Shown piece after piece: positions 34,727 through 45,569 of a stretch of DNA of 64,000 nucleotides (position 1 is the stretch's first letter; every line of letters starts with the position of its first letter). The notes beneath the pieces are model-generated. The model saw only the letters and a list, made by a program, of their open reading frames with translations. It had not been told where the DNA came from and searched no databases. The stretch spans positions 4,960,001 through 5,024,000 of the forward strand of contig BRXU01000001.1 of the NCBI GenBank assembly GCA_030267565.1, written 5' to 3'. The position numbers and the translations under genes are program-made. The stretch is from Pleodorina starrii (taxonomy: Eukaryota; Chlorophyta; Chlorophyceae; Chlamydomonadales; Volvocaceae).

Positions 34727-34933
34727 TGTAAGGACGTCAGGCCCAATGGGCCGCTCGTCCATTTGTAATACTCAATTACGACAAGGGCCCTACGGCGCTT
34801 GCAACCAACTCAGTTTAAATACTGACACTCATACCAAAAAGGTATCTTTCGATACCACCATTCTGTGGCTTCTAACCTATCTAGGTTAGTTAGATATCGG
34901 CATAGGACCCTATAGGGACCGAGCTCCGTTACA
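34727..34933 (+). repeat. 3' LTR
   Basis: 207 bp, directly preceded by the polypurine tract and followed by the CGGAA duplication. Confidence 0.9.
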
Positions 34934-35111
34934 CGGAAGGTCGAAAGACGCAAGGGAGGAAGCTCAATCAGGCCGCATGCCAAGTTCTGCTCGCCAATCT
35001 TCAACTTGAGGGATTATTCCCTGGCTGGTTTGAGCCACAGCTCGGTCACAAGAAGGAGATAAAGGCCAGGCCCGGTCTTGATGTGAAGTTTGGTGGGCGC
35101 CTGCTATTTTT
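34934..35111 (+). repeat. Left arm of an inverted duplication (partial copy of the gene at 35278-35889)
   Basis: 178 bp that is the near-perfect reverse complement of 35381-35558; I noticed one mismatch. On the plus strand it encodes GRKLNQAACQVLLANLQLEG and on to GLDVKFGGRLLFF. The LTR element's target duplication CGGAA is its first five bases, so the LTR element inserted into this copy. Confidence 0.9.
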
Positions 35112-35277
35112 CTTGTGGAGGCACTCCCCCACGAACTCCACCTGCAGCTCCGTGCTGCGCTGCTCCCACTCCTGTCCCATGATGGCGACCGCCCCGCATC
35201 TGTAATATTTTAAGTGAAGATCCTATTAGCAACGTGCTGGGTTCGCACTGGAGACATGTGTTGGCATGTATGGTAGC
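35112..35277. other. Spacer of the inverted duplication
   Basis: About 270 bp separate the arms. 35112-35185 on the minus strand reads MGQEWEQRSTELQVEFVGEC, exon-like but unassigned. Confidence 0.35.
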
Positions 35278-35889
35278 TTACTTTCCGTTACCGAACGACT
35301 TCCGCTTGCAGATGAAGACAGCGCAGAGGCGGTACTTGCGGAATATCAGGGGATACTTCTCAGCTTCCTCTTTGTCCGCAAAAAATAGCAGGCGCCCACC
35401 AAACTTCACATCAAGACCGGGCCTGGCCTTTATCTCCTTCTTGTGACCGAGCTGTGGCTCAAACCAGCCAGGGAATAATCCCTCAAGTTGAAGATTGGCG
35501 AGCAAAACTTGGCATGCGGCCTGATTGAGCTTCCTCCCTTGCGTCTTTCGACCTTCCGGCTCGGCTTCCTCCTCCTCCTCCTCTCTGTCGTCCTCCGAAT
35601 CCTCTACTAGCGTTCTACTTGACTTAAAGAGGTCGGCTACAGTACTAGGGTGCTTGAGACCAGCAGGCTCGAAGTTAACTTTCTTGGGTATGAGAAATCG
35701 ATAAACTTCCTCACTCTCAACCGTTTCTGCTGTAATGCCGTCAGGAATACAAGTATTCAATGCAAGGCGTATGTCGCCCTCATTTGCAGTTGCTCGTTCA
35801 AGGATGTGGGTTACCGCAAGTCGGTCCCTTTCAAGCTCGGGAGGAATCGACATATTATATGTAATGGCATTTTCATTACAATATAACAC
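35278..35889 (-). CDS. Unknown 203-residue open reading frame
   Basis: Not recognised. Met at 35889 or 35853 (MSIPPELERDRLAVTHILER) could start it; the second follows a more typical context. Visible parts: GDIRLALNTCIPDGI, a short hydrophobic segment YRFLIPKKVNF, an acidic stretch (EDSEDDREEEEEEAEPE), then the block also present in the inverted copy (KLNQAACQVLLANLQLEG, FPGWFEPQLGHKKEI). It ends FICKRKSFGNGK. The base composition is much less GC-rich than the host genes, and the protein has a normal mix of residues, suggesting a real coding sequence, perhaps one exon of a larger gene or of a mobile element. Confidence 0.45.
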   Translation of the reverse strand: MLYCNENAITYNMSIPPELERDRLAVTHILERATANEGDIRLALNTCIPDGITAETVESEEVYRFLIPKKVNFEPAGLKHPSTVADLFKSSRTLVEDSEDDREEEEEEAEPEGRKTQGRKLNQAACQVLLANLQLEGLFPGWFEPQLGHKKEIKARPGLDVKFGGRLLFFADKEEAEKYPLIFRKYRLCAVFICKRKSFGNGK

Positions 35890-38800
35890 TATAAACGTTA
35901 AATGTGTGGCCGGAGGTCACCAGCGGAATGTATTTTCCAGGGCAGAGGGCAGGCGCACTCCAGCTGTACGGCACCCCAACGGTCGCATTTCAGCGAGTTT
36001 TGCTCGTCCGGCCTAAGAAACCTTACATATTTGTATAGGTATATATGGTCGTGCACTACTTGTAATGGGAAAGGGACCGACGACTCACAGCGGGAAGCAA
36101 TGTCACGATAATACTGAGGAATTGACTGCCTGAAATTCTAGAACATGTTATTTTGACCTAACAAATTGTTGGATGGCGAAATACGGCTGGAGTCTGCGTG
36201 AATATCTGCTGGTGCTGGTATGGGCTTGCTCGGTGAGCCGTTCTCCGGGACAACAGGAGCCATATACCCTGCGGGAGATAAATTGAAGGCCATGGCTGCC
36301 GAAATTTAATGCTCTCGTCACCTAATGCTCGATTGCTTGGTGATGCACAGAATGGACAACCCTTAAGACTGAATTGAGCATTCTGAATCAAAATCCAGGC
36401 GCCGAAGTATTTAGTGTAACCCTACAGAGCCTTGGATACCACTTTTGCCCCCGAGCCTTGTCCCTGCCTGTGATTTACGGTCAGGGGTTGACATGCGCAG
36501 CCGGGGCGCATGACTTTGACGCCAAGCCCGGGCACTGTACCCTACATCTTGCTCATATATATTTATTAGAGCTGACAGTTACTCCCGGGTGCATCCAAAA
36601 TTTGTCACTATCGATGATGCAGTGTTCGGATATCCGTCCGGGACTGTGCGGTCCTATGCGGGAAAAGTAATTCTGCCACTAATTCTTGAATAGTTTACCC
36701 TTCACATTGGAGGCAGCGTGACCATTTAGTTTCATTTAGTTAGGCCAAACGGGCCGAACTGTTGTTGGCATCTACCCCGGAACAAGCCCAAGACCTCGCT
36801 AGCCATCGTCTGCCGGCCCTATGAACGCCGATTATCATAAGGAAGACGTCTCTGCGGGGCGGCACAGTCGAAATGGCTTCTGGACGTCAGCGTGGCCTCA
36901 GCACGGGAAGCCGTGCATCTGGGCCGATAAAGTTTGCCTATGTGTCGTTTCAGGCCTTACGTCTCTAACAACTCTAATACGTTATACATTTCTATACTAG
37001 ATTGTGTGCCCGGACAAGGCATTTGGCGAAATTCGTCCGGCGAGGCCGAAGTGGACTAGCCCTCCGCCCTGGTATTTTCCCTCTTTCTGTTGCTCCGAAC
37101 CCCATTTTCCATGTGCCAGACGCACGTCGCATCCCCTTTTGTCATCTCCCGTCTTCATGAGATTCCGTGCTCCTATATGCATGCCCGTATATCTTCGCCG
37201 CTCGCAGTTTATGCAACCTGCTTGGCGGCAGATGCGATGCCCTCCTCTCGTTTAAGTCCTCTTCCCTCTATATGAGACGGCTTTCCGCCCTGATGCCTTA
37301 TCCCGCTTACATGCTTCCCTTGAGAGTCATGCGCCTGGCCCTTGTGCTCCCTAGTACCCCCGAGTGACCCTTCCCCTGTCATCATGCCATCAACAACTGT
37401 CGCCATTATGCTTGCAAGGTTAACTTTATTTCAATGTAATAAGTATGCATAACGTTGTCAAATGAGCATTTTTTATAGAGTTCTGAACCTAAGATCGCCA
37501 TGTGGTGCCTTAAGTGTTGCTTTTGAAATTGGTGGTTTGTAGGCCAACTGCTTTGCCCACAAGGCCATTGCCCACAAGGCAAATTCCAGTTTCGAACCGT
37601 GCTGCGCGCGTTCGTATACAACGGTCATTGCACCGGATCCATTGCCCACAAGGCCAGGCGGGGGTTTACTGCCCCCCTTCGGCACTTCTAAGATAATTCC
37701 AAGGGTGTCTTGTCTTCCATCTTAGATATGTGTGCGGGGGGTCACAACGCCATCTTCACTTGTTTTGCAAGGGTGTCCTGCCGCAACTCGGCTTGGGTCT
37801 GGGGACCCCCAGCACCATCCATAGACAGCAGCACCAACCCCTCAGCTCCGTCCTAAGATGTCGTGTGCAACCCCACATGTAGGTCTGCTGCAAAGCCCGT
37901 TGCTCAGCCGCACTAAGTGGCGAGCTCGGAACGTACCTGGTATCGTACAGTGACACCCTTGACCCTACTACAACCTCACAACGTTTCAGCTTTGCAAAGT
38001 TTATGTATTCCTAACCTTTTGTAGAACATTAAGCTTTGTCATCTGGCCCTGAGGCCTTACTGAAAAAGTTGCCGATGTGACCTAGCTTTTTTGAAAGAAG
38101 TGCCAAATCGGCTATTTTTTAGCTCAAAACGAAAGCCCTCGTGATACAAACGATCAACGCGGCTGGCATTTTTAGAGGTGGATGACATGACAGGAGGTGC
38201 ACCGTGGTGCACTCGGCAAAGCAACCTGCCAGGACTGTGCAACTTGACACGCCCGAGCCAAAGGATGCAATATAGTAAAGTTCTGCATATCCTGTCCCCT
38301 CCTGTTCATTGATTTGCGCGTACATGAACGAAGAAGGTTATCCGGGTGTTTGGAGGCGACATTACAATAAGATAGCAATCATGGTAGGATAGCAAATTGT
38401 TTGATAACATGCGCAGTTAAGCCAGTCTGGAAGGCAAGCCTAACAAAGGTTACAGTTGCTGCCTGCACGGCTATTCAACGCTTCAACCGTACAGCAATGT
38501 CGGGCTCAGAATGCACATCTGAGAGTGCGGTGATGGGAATGCGTTCGTCGTCTGAAGTGTCTTGAGGGGGGTCGGTATCCCCATCTTGAGCTTGACGGAG
38601 GGGGGCCACATTCCCATCTTGGCTGAAAGACGGGGGCCCCAACCCTCCATCTTAGGAAAGTGTGCTTGGGGGGCTGCATGCATCTTAGATTCGAAATAAC
38701 AGCCCTGCGAAAATATCCAAAATGAATTTTCGGTTCATCTTTGGGACCAACCACATGACCCCCCTTCCCTCATCTTATTACCCTCCTCTTTGAGCTCGTA

Positions 38801-38894
38801 AGGCCCAGACGAGCCAGGAGGCTCATGGACCACTAGAATCCGATAAAACTAAATAGAAAACAAGAAAGGAAACGTAAAGAAATATTTATCAAGC
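35890..38894. other. Lower-GC region without recognisable genes
   Basis: Three kilobases with visibly lower GC than the flanks and only short frames. Small local repeats: CATTGCCCACAAGGC three times at about 37555-37660; CCATCTT-centred repeats at 37705-37760 and 38575-38660. Probably decayed mobile DNA. I see no promoter or RNA gene I can support. Confidence 0.45.
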
Positions 38895-40487
38895 AACCAA
38901 GTTAAACTGGTATGCCAGTACTCAGACTTCGTAACCGACGCATCTCATGGAGCGCTTTAGCAATCAAACGCTGATCCCCTAGTGTCATGACAGCGCACAT
39001 ATTACCATTAGGCAACGCGTCCGATAACTGCAAATTCTGGCGAATGCCTTCATAAGCAGGACACTCCAGAAAAACGTGGCACTCGTCTTCAACCGCACCG
39101 GTACACATAGGGCAAACACATAGGGCAAACACGATCCGCTCTCGTTCTACCATTCGGGCGGTTAACCTCAATCGCCCAACAACAAAGGCGGAAACGAATC
39201 AAACTCCGATGATGACTGGAGGGGATGTACGTCTTGAGATGGCTGGGGTCGCCCATCCAGTGCTCATACCGACACATCTTTACCCCCGGCCGACGGTTAT
39301 CAGAAACAAAGTCGCGAGGATCTACGGTGAGACGTTCATTAGCCCAGCCCGCATCCAGCCTATCCTTAAGCTCACCAAGCAGCCAAGAAACATCTAACTT
39401 ATGAGAAGACAAAGCATCCACCTTGCTCTCGGTATCCAAACTCCCAGTCACACTATCCACGTCGTACCCCAGCGCCCGAAGCACCCTTAGAACCTTCGCA
39501 CCCCACGAATCATGAAGGCCGTATCCCATTAAGGCGAAACGTAGCTCTTCTCTAAAAACATGATGGTAAATAGAACTCTCCGACTCCACCAACTTATTCC
39601 AAAAACGAAAGATGAGCCTCGCCCAAAACAAATGAATTAATTAATTACAGATTAAAAACAAACGAAGGGGATGTTGGCCAAATTCCCGAAACACCAACGC
39701 GGTGGTGGCAGTTTTAACACACGCTAAGGCACGTAAATACGAGAGCTGTAGCCCTACCATCCGATCGGCAACAGCCCTGTCAAACAGGCAAGTCCGCGAT
39801 TCGTCTGCCTCCAGGATCTGAACAAGAAGATCTGGAGCCCAGACTTGAGCCCCGTAAGAGAGGATTGGCCGGATCTGTGCATTAAAGCATTTTAGCCCTA
39901 CCCCGGGAAGAAGAAGCCCCTGCCGTCGCAGCTTATTTATTAAAGAGAAAATGGCACGTTGCCCTGCCGAAAAAAGCTCGTTAGTGCATGACACGAAAGG
40001 CAAATCTGGTCCGTAGTGGATCCCCAGATATCGCGCACGTCCCACCCAATCGATAGGCTTAGAGGCCCACTGACCGTTCTCCCAGCTAGACATGACAAAC
40101 GGAGGCCCTAAACCCATCACTTCTCGATGCGCGGGTTGGAGTGTACGCCTAATATTTCTGTTTTCTTAACATTCACCCGCATACCGAAGGTCGCACACCA
40201 TAACCCAAGCATCTGTAGCAACCGCTCCAGACGCGCCCTTGAGCGTGCAAACAAACTGAGATCATCTGCGTACAGCAGTAAGGGAATTCTAAAACAATCT
40301 GCACAAGGACAATTGTTCGCGTACATGAACGAGGGGCGATCCCTGTCCAAGACGTCGATAAAGTCCGCAAAGCTCTCTCCAAAAATGCCATACAACGTTG
40401 GGCTAAGCGGGCACCCTTGCTTGACTCCCTGGGAAGACTCGAAGGGGCAACCCGTTGCGCCGTTAACGCGCAGCTTAAGGGTGACCT
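38895..40487 (-). pseudogene. LINE reverse transcriptase C-terminal part (segment 3 of the interrupted LINE)
   Basis: Minus-strand reading continues from 42840: VTLKLRVNGATGCPFESSQG, VKQGCPLSPTLYG, the RT catalytic motif LLLYADDLSLFARS (about 40270), FGMRVNVKKTEILG, the thumb region, and the zf-RVT cluster CPMCTGAVEDECHVFLECP (about 39060-39110). Frame breaks occur near 40118, 39636 and 39110; the last is a direct 13-bp duplication CATAGGGCAAACA. It is decayed and interrupted by Helitron copy 1 at 40487/40488. Confidence 0.85.
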
Positions 40488-41238
40488 TATTGGGCGGGGC
40501 CCCAGCGCGAAGCGCCCAGGGGGGCCCCGCCCTGTCGCCGTAGCGCCTCTAGCGTAGCTAGAGAAGCGGAGGCCTTACCCCGCTGGAATGGTGTCCGTAG
40601 TCCGTCCGTGCGTGCGTTGTAAAGTCTTTTTTTGGGCTTTTCGTTTTTCGTTTCGGCATTTCTCATTGCATATTACATTTTGTATTGCAGGATATACATC
40701 CGTACGCATGTTCAGCCATGTTTAAGTTTGTGCTAGTTTCCGCTGATCGCGGCCGAAGTCGCATCAACGCTCCCGCGCGTAGAAATCATCGCAATCACTA
40801 TCAATCGTTTTATAATGGAATTGTGACATGGCGGCGCGATGTGAATCGTATTGCTATATCGTGAAGTAGAATTGCTCGGCTCCGAAACCTCGACGCGTAA
40901 AGTGCGTAGATGTTCTTCGCTCGCGCACTCGCTTGACCGGCGCAGACATCGTACGCACGCACATCCTACAAGCGCGCGCGCCTGTGCTGCGCTCCAGTAC
41001 GCGTTTTGCTGCGCTTCGCTACGTTGTCGCTCACTCGCTCGTTCGCTCGTTCGCTCGCTTGTTCCGCAATTTCACTGACCCGTGGGTCACCCTCGTAAGA
41101 AATATGATTAAAGTGGTGTTACTGTCAGATACCTCTTCTAACCCTAAGACAACTGTAGTTACCTCTTGTATAACTCAACTCCTTGCGGCTATACCTATAC
41201 TTTCAAGTAGCAAACGGAGTTACAATAACTCCTTGACC

Positions 41239-41709
41239 ATGGGAGGTCGGCGACGGCGTAAAGAAGAGTCCGATCCTGACATTGAAGCGGAACAGCGCGC
41301 ACGGAATACTGCGAATGTGCGCCGCTGGCGGGCACAGCGAAGTCCTGAAAAACGGAAGCAAGATGCTGAGCGGCAGCGTCAACGGCGAGCCGAGGCCGAC
41401 CCTAAGGAACGGGAGCGCAACGCTGAGCGGCAGCGTCAACGGCGAGCCGAGGCCGACCCTGAGGAACGGGAGCGCAACGCTGAGCGGCAGCGTCAATGGC
41501 AGCGTGCGCGCGCCTTCCCCCGGCGTAAAAGGGGGCGTGTCGCCTGCCAATTGGGCGGCACGACAGGCTCCTCCAGGCGGTGCCCGCGCTCACCCAACGG
41601 GCAGCAGGTTCGATCCCTGCAGCAGCCCCCCCGACGACTCGCTCGCATCGCGTCCGCATCCGCAAGGGGCGCTACGGCAGCCCGCGGCCCGCAGGGCGCG
41701 CGCTTGTAG
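41239..41709 (+). CDS. Truncated Helitron Rep N-terminus (copy 1)
   Basis: 157 codons: MGGRRRRKEESDPD, then two 19-residue repeats ERQRQRRAEADPEERERNA. It then jumps at the deletion joint into sequence that is non-coding in the long copy and ends RGPQGARL. It lacks all catalytic motifs; a highly basic, probably helical product, if made. Confidence 0.55.
   Translation: MGGRRRRKEESDPDIEAEQRARNTANVRRWRAQRSPEKRKQDAERQRQRRAEADPKERERNAERQRQRRAEADPEERERNAERQRQWQRARAFPRRKRGRVACQLGGTTGSSRRCPRSPNGQQVRSLQQPPRRLARIASASARGATAARGPQGARL
41600..41635 (+). other. tRNA T-arm-like hairpin inside the Helitron (also 44330-44365 and 53632-53667)
   Basis: GCAGGTTCGATCCCTGC forms a 5-bp stem with the 7-base TTCGATC loop, exactly a tRNA T-arm and pol III box B. 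No acceptor stem or anticodon arm fits around it, so it is not a tRNA gene. It may be a captured SINE head or a promoter element. Present in three copies. Confidence 0.45.
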
Positions 41710-42839
41710 GATTCCCATGTCCGTGCGTGGGACGTGGGACGTGGGACGTGGGAAGTAATTGGACAAGTGTAGACTTTCGGCCAACGGAAAGTCTGCATAA
41801 GTAAAAGATTACATTCTTTATTGCACGGTAAATTCATTATTGGAACCCAACATCGCATGAGTACAAACAAGTTTGGCAGTCTCCACGGACCGAGGCCGAG
41901 GTCAAACCAACACCTCTCGGCCTATAATTAATTCCAGAAGACTCATCGTTCCTTAAAGTGGGATTCTGACATGATGGCGTGAAATGAATCTTCGTTTCGG
42001 AAACAAACTAAGTTTGCATTGCAAACTTTCTTCCCGCGACCACACCACAGCAGCTCTACTAGCCGGTCCGATCGTCTTGACGCATATTACTATTACAAAG
42101 GTTGCAAGGAGCAAACCATGAGGGGCAAACTGCTGGTTGTTGGACGCCAAGCCGCCAATGCACGCATGATGCAGCGGTCTTCTGCTGGCCGCCCAACAAG
42201 TCCAGTCAGCAACCTAGGGGATGGACTTCTACATTCCCTGTCCTAATGTTAAAGGAGTCAAGCCTCCTCTACGGCGAATACCTCAGTAGCGAAGCCTGTG
42301 CACTTTCGTCGGCAACTGCACGTCGTCGCAACCCTCGCAAACAGTTCCGTTGTCCTTCTATTGGCAAGTCAGCCTGCGTGATGTGTAAATGATACACTCC
42401 ATGTCTACTGTCAAGTAACTTCAGCCAATGCGCTGGCCGGAAGAGTTGCACAGTGCCGAGACGGCGCGCGATGCTAAACATGGGTCGGATTGCTGAAGCC
42501 GCAGGCATTTCAGGTATAAAGCTCTGGCTGCCTTTCAGCAGGAATGTCGACACTCTCACAGTTGACGCCCTCGCCGCTCGCTTTGGAAATGCCGTATTTC
42601 GGTCGATGCACACATGCGCTCATGCACCCGACGGGATGACGCGCTTCGCGCGGCGCCGGCAGGCCTTGCTAACGACTAGGCTAGCAGGCATTTCCGGAAA
42701 ACGCTCTGGCTGTCTATCAGCAGGAATGTCGACACTCTCACACTTCACGCCCTCGCCGCCCTAGCACTAAACTTAACCCGTACAGATTTAGTGGGGCCCC
42801 GCCCTTTTTCCGGCTTCAAGGAAGCCGAAACCAACCCCT

Positions 42840-43199
42840 TGTCGTAGCAGGCTTTAATGGCTTTCAGTGCTTCAGGGCTAAGCCCACGCTCCTCCAATCG
42901 CAACCAAAGCAAGTCACGGGGAACCCTGTCAAAGGCCTTTTCGAAATCGATCTGACAAACGAAGCGTGGATGATTGATAGCCCCACCCGCCCGCCGATGA
43001 GAATCTAATAGGTGTCGCAGCGCGAATATATTATGAACCGTGCCTCGCTTCCTACGAAACCCTCCCTGATACGGTGAACGCGCGCCGCAATTCTCACTCC
43101 AGCCGTTAAGACGGTTCTCAAGCAAGAACGCGTACAGCTTAGCCAAAACTCCGCCCACCGCAAGACCTCGATAGTTACTCATGTCCATAACGTCACCCT
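42840..43199 (-). pseudogene. LINE RT N-terminal part (segment 2, first copy)
   Basis: Encodes GDVMDMSNYRGLAVGGVLAK, SPYQGGFRRKRGTVHN, FVCQIDFEKAFDRVPRDLLW (RT palm, first Asp) and ALKAIKACYDK. It is the 360-bp LINE segment lying between Helitron copies 1 and 2, duplicated at 45570-45929. Confidence 0.88.
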
Positions 43200-45569
43200 T
43201 TTTGGGCGGGGCCCCAGCGCGAAGCGGCCAGGGGGGCCCCGCCCTGTAGGATTGCCCATGTCCGTCGCCGTAGCGCCTCTAGCGTAGCTAGAGAAGCGGA
43301 GGCCTTACCCCGCTGGAATGGTATCCGTAGTCCGTCCGTGCGTGCGTTGTAAAGTCTTTTTTTGGGCTTTTCGTTTTTCGTTTCGGCATTTCTCATTGCA
43401 TATTACATTTTGTATTGCAGGATATACATCCGTACGCATGTTCAGCCATGTTTAAGTTTGTGCTAGTTTCCGCTGATCGCGGCCGAAGTCGCATCAACGC
43501 TCCCGCGCGTAGAAATCATCGCAATCACTATCAATCGTTTTATAATGGAATTGTGACATGGCGGCGCGATGTGAATCGTATTGCTATATCGTGAAGTAGA
43601 ATTGCTCGGCTCCGAAACCTCGACGCGTAAAGTGCGTAGATGTTCTTCGCTCGCGCACTCGCTTGACCGGCGCAGACATCGTACGCACGCACATCCTACA
43701 AGCGCGCGCGCCTGTGCTGCGCTCCAGTACGCGTTTTGCTGCGCTTCGCTACGTTGTCGCTCACTCGCTCGTTCGCTCGTTCGCTCGCTTGTTCCGCAAT
43801 TTCACTGACCCGTGGGTCACCCTCGTAAGAAATATGATTAAAGTGGTGTTACTGTCAGATACCTCTTCTAACCCTAAGACAACTGTAGTTACCTCTTGTA
43901 TAACTCAACTCCTTGCGGCTATACCTATACTTTCAAGTAGCAAACGGAGTTACAATAACTCCTTGACCATGGGAGGTCGGCGACGGCGTAAAGAAGAGTC
44001 CGATCCTGACATTGAAGCGGAACAGCGCGCACGGAATACTGCGAATGTGCGCCGCTGGCGGGCACAGCGAAGTCCTGAAAAACGGAAGCAAGATGCTGAG
44101 CGGCAGCGTCAACGGCGAGCCGAGGCCGACCCTAAGGAACGGGAGCGCAACGCTGAGCGGCAGCGTCAACGGCGAGCCGAGGCCGACCCTGAGGAACGGG
44201 AGCGCAACGCTGAGCGGCAGCGTCAATGGCAGCGTGCGCGCGCCTTCCCCCGGCGTAAAAGGGGGCGTGTCGCCTGCCAATTGGGCGGCACGACAGGCTC
44301 CTCCAGGCGGTGCCCGCGCTCACCCAACGGGCAGCAGGTTCGATCCCTGCAGCAGCCCCCCCGACGACTCGCTCGCATCGCGTCCGCATCCGCAAGGGGC
44401 GCTACGGCAGCCCGCGGCCCGCAGGGCGCGCGCTTGTAGGATTCCCATGTCCGTGCGTGGGACGTGGGACGTGGGACGTGGGAAGTAATTGGACAAGTGT
44501 AGACTTTCGGCCAACGGAAAGTCTGCATAAGTAAAAGATTACATTCTTTATTGCACGGTAAATTCATTATTGGAACCCAACATCGCATGAGTACAAACAA
44601 GTTTGGCAGTCTCCACGGACCGAGGCCGAGGTCAAACCAACACCTCTCGGCCTATAATTAATTCCAGAAGACTCATCGTTCCTTAAAGTGGGATTCTGAC
44701 ATGATGGCGTGAAATGAATCTTCGTTTCGGAAACAAACTAAGTTTGCATTGCAAACTTTCTTCCCGCGACCACACCACAGCAGCTCTACTAGCCGGTCCG
44801 ATCGTCTTGACGCATATTACTATTACAAAGGTTGCAAGGAGCAAACCATGAGGGGCAAACTGCTGGTTGTTGGACGCCAAGCCGCCAATGCACGCATGAT
44901 GCAGCGGTCTTCTGCTGGCCGCCCAACAAGTCCAGTCAGCAACCTAGGGGATGGACTTCTACATTCCCTGTCCTAATGTTAAAGGAGTCAAGCCTCCTCT
45001 ACGGCGAATACCTCAGTAGCGAAGCCTGTGCACTTTCGTCGGCAACTGCACGTCGTCGCAACCCTCGCAAACAGTTCCGTTGTCCTTCTATTGGCAAGTC
45101 AGCCTGCGTGATGTGTAAATGATACACTCCATGTCTACTGTCAAGTAACTTCAGCCAATGCGCTGGCCGGAAGAGTTGCACAGTGCCGAGACGGCGCGCG
45201 ATGCTAAACATGGGTCGGATTGCTGAAGCCGCAGGCATTTCAGGTATAAAGCTCTGGCTGCCTTTCAGCAGGAATGTCGACACTCTCACAGTTGACGCCC
45301 TCGCCGCTCGCTTTGGAAATGCCGTATTTCGGTCGATGCGCACATGCGCTCATGCACCCGACGGGATGACGCGCTTCGCGCGGCGCCGGCAGGCCTTGCT
45401 AACGACTAGGCTAGCAGGCATTTCCGGAAAACGCTCTGGCTGTCTATCAGCAGGAATGTCGACACTCTCACACTTCACGCCCTCGCCGCCCTAGCACTAA
45501 ACTTAACCCGTACAGATTTAGTGGGGCCCCGCCCTTTTTCCGGCTTCAAGGAAGCCGAAACCAACCCCT
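43200..45569 (+). mobile_element. Helitron2-like element, deletion derivative (copy 2)
   Basis: 2370 bp with the same internal deletion as copy 1. Its left flank is the LINE site of copy 3 and its right flank the site of copy 1, so it looks like a recombinant created by duplication. It differs from copy 1 at a handful of bases (for example CGATGCGCACATG versus CGATGCACACATG). Confidence 0.85.
43969..44439 (+). CDS. Truncated Helitron Rep N-terminus (copy 2)
   Basis: Same as the frame at 41239-41709; no difference noticed. An upstream in-frame ATG exists at 43663, but the extension looks non-coding and the Met at 43969 (ACCATGG context) is preferred. Confidence 0.55.
   Translation: MGGRRRRKEESDPDIEAEQRARNTANVRRWRAQRSPEKRKQDAERQRQRRAEADPKERERNAERQRQRRAEADPEERERNAERQRQWQRARAFPRRKRGRVACQLGGTTGSSRRCPRSPNGQQVRSLQQPPRRLARIASASARGATAARGPQGARL

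Larger units (their letters stand above)
20223..34933 (+). mobile_element. Ty3/gypsy chromovirus-type LTR retrotransposon, pol-deleted, with nested insertion
   Basis: Bounded by two 207-bp LTRs (TGTAAGGACG...CCGTTACA) and by the 5-bp target duplication CGGAA (20218-20222 and 34934-34938). A putative primer-binding TGG lies at 20432. A purine tract of A, G and A (34711-34726) abuts the 3' LTR. Without the inserted YR element it would be about 2.75 kb. It carries gag, then directly the start of an integrase core and a chromodomain-like end. Protease, RT and RNase H are absent, so it depended on other copies. Near-identical LTRs point to a recent insertion, and the YR element inside it must have inserted into this element or its parent copy. 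Confidence 0.9.
40488..42839 (+). mobile_element. Helitron2-like element, deletion derivative (copy 1)
   Basis: 2352 bp inserted between two T residues of the LINE (ACCT^TGTCG). The left end carries a GC-rich hairpin GGGCGGGGCCCC...GGGGCCCCGCCC. The right end carries the hairpin CGGCTTCAAGGAAGCCG followed by AAACCAACCCCT. The T^T target and 3' hairpin fit the Helentron/Helitron2 group. It retains the first ~100 codons of the Rep frame. Rep core and helicase are deleted at a GCAGCG microhomology (about 41500). It lacks an 18-bp segment near the left end present in copies 2 and 3. Confidence 0.8.

Noticed and set aside
41600..41635. tRNA gene
   Set aside because: Only the T-arm fits; no acceptor, D or anticodon arms can be folded around it.
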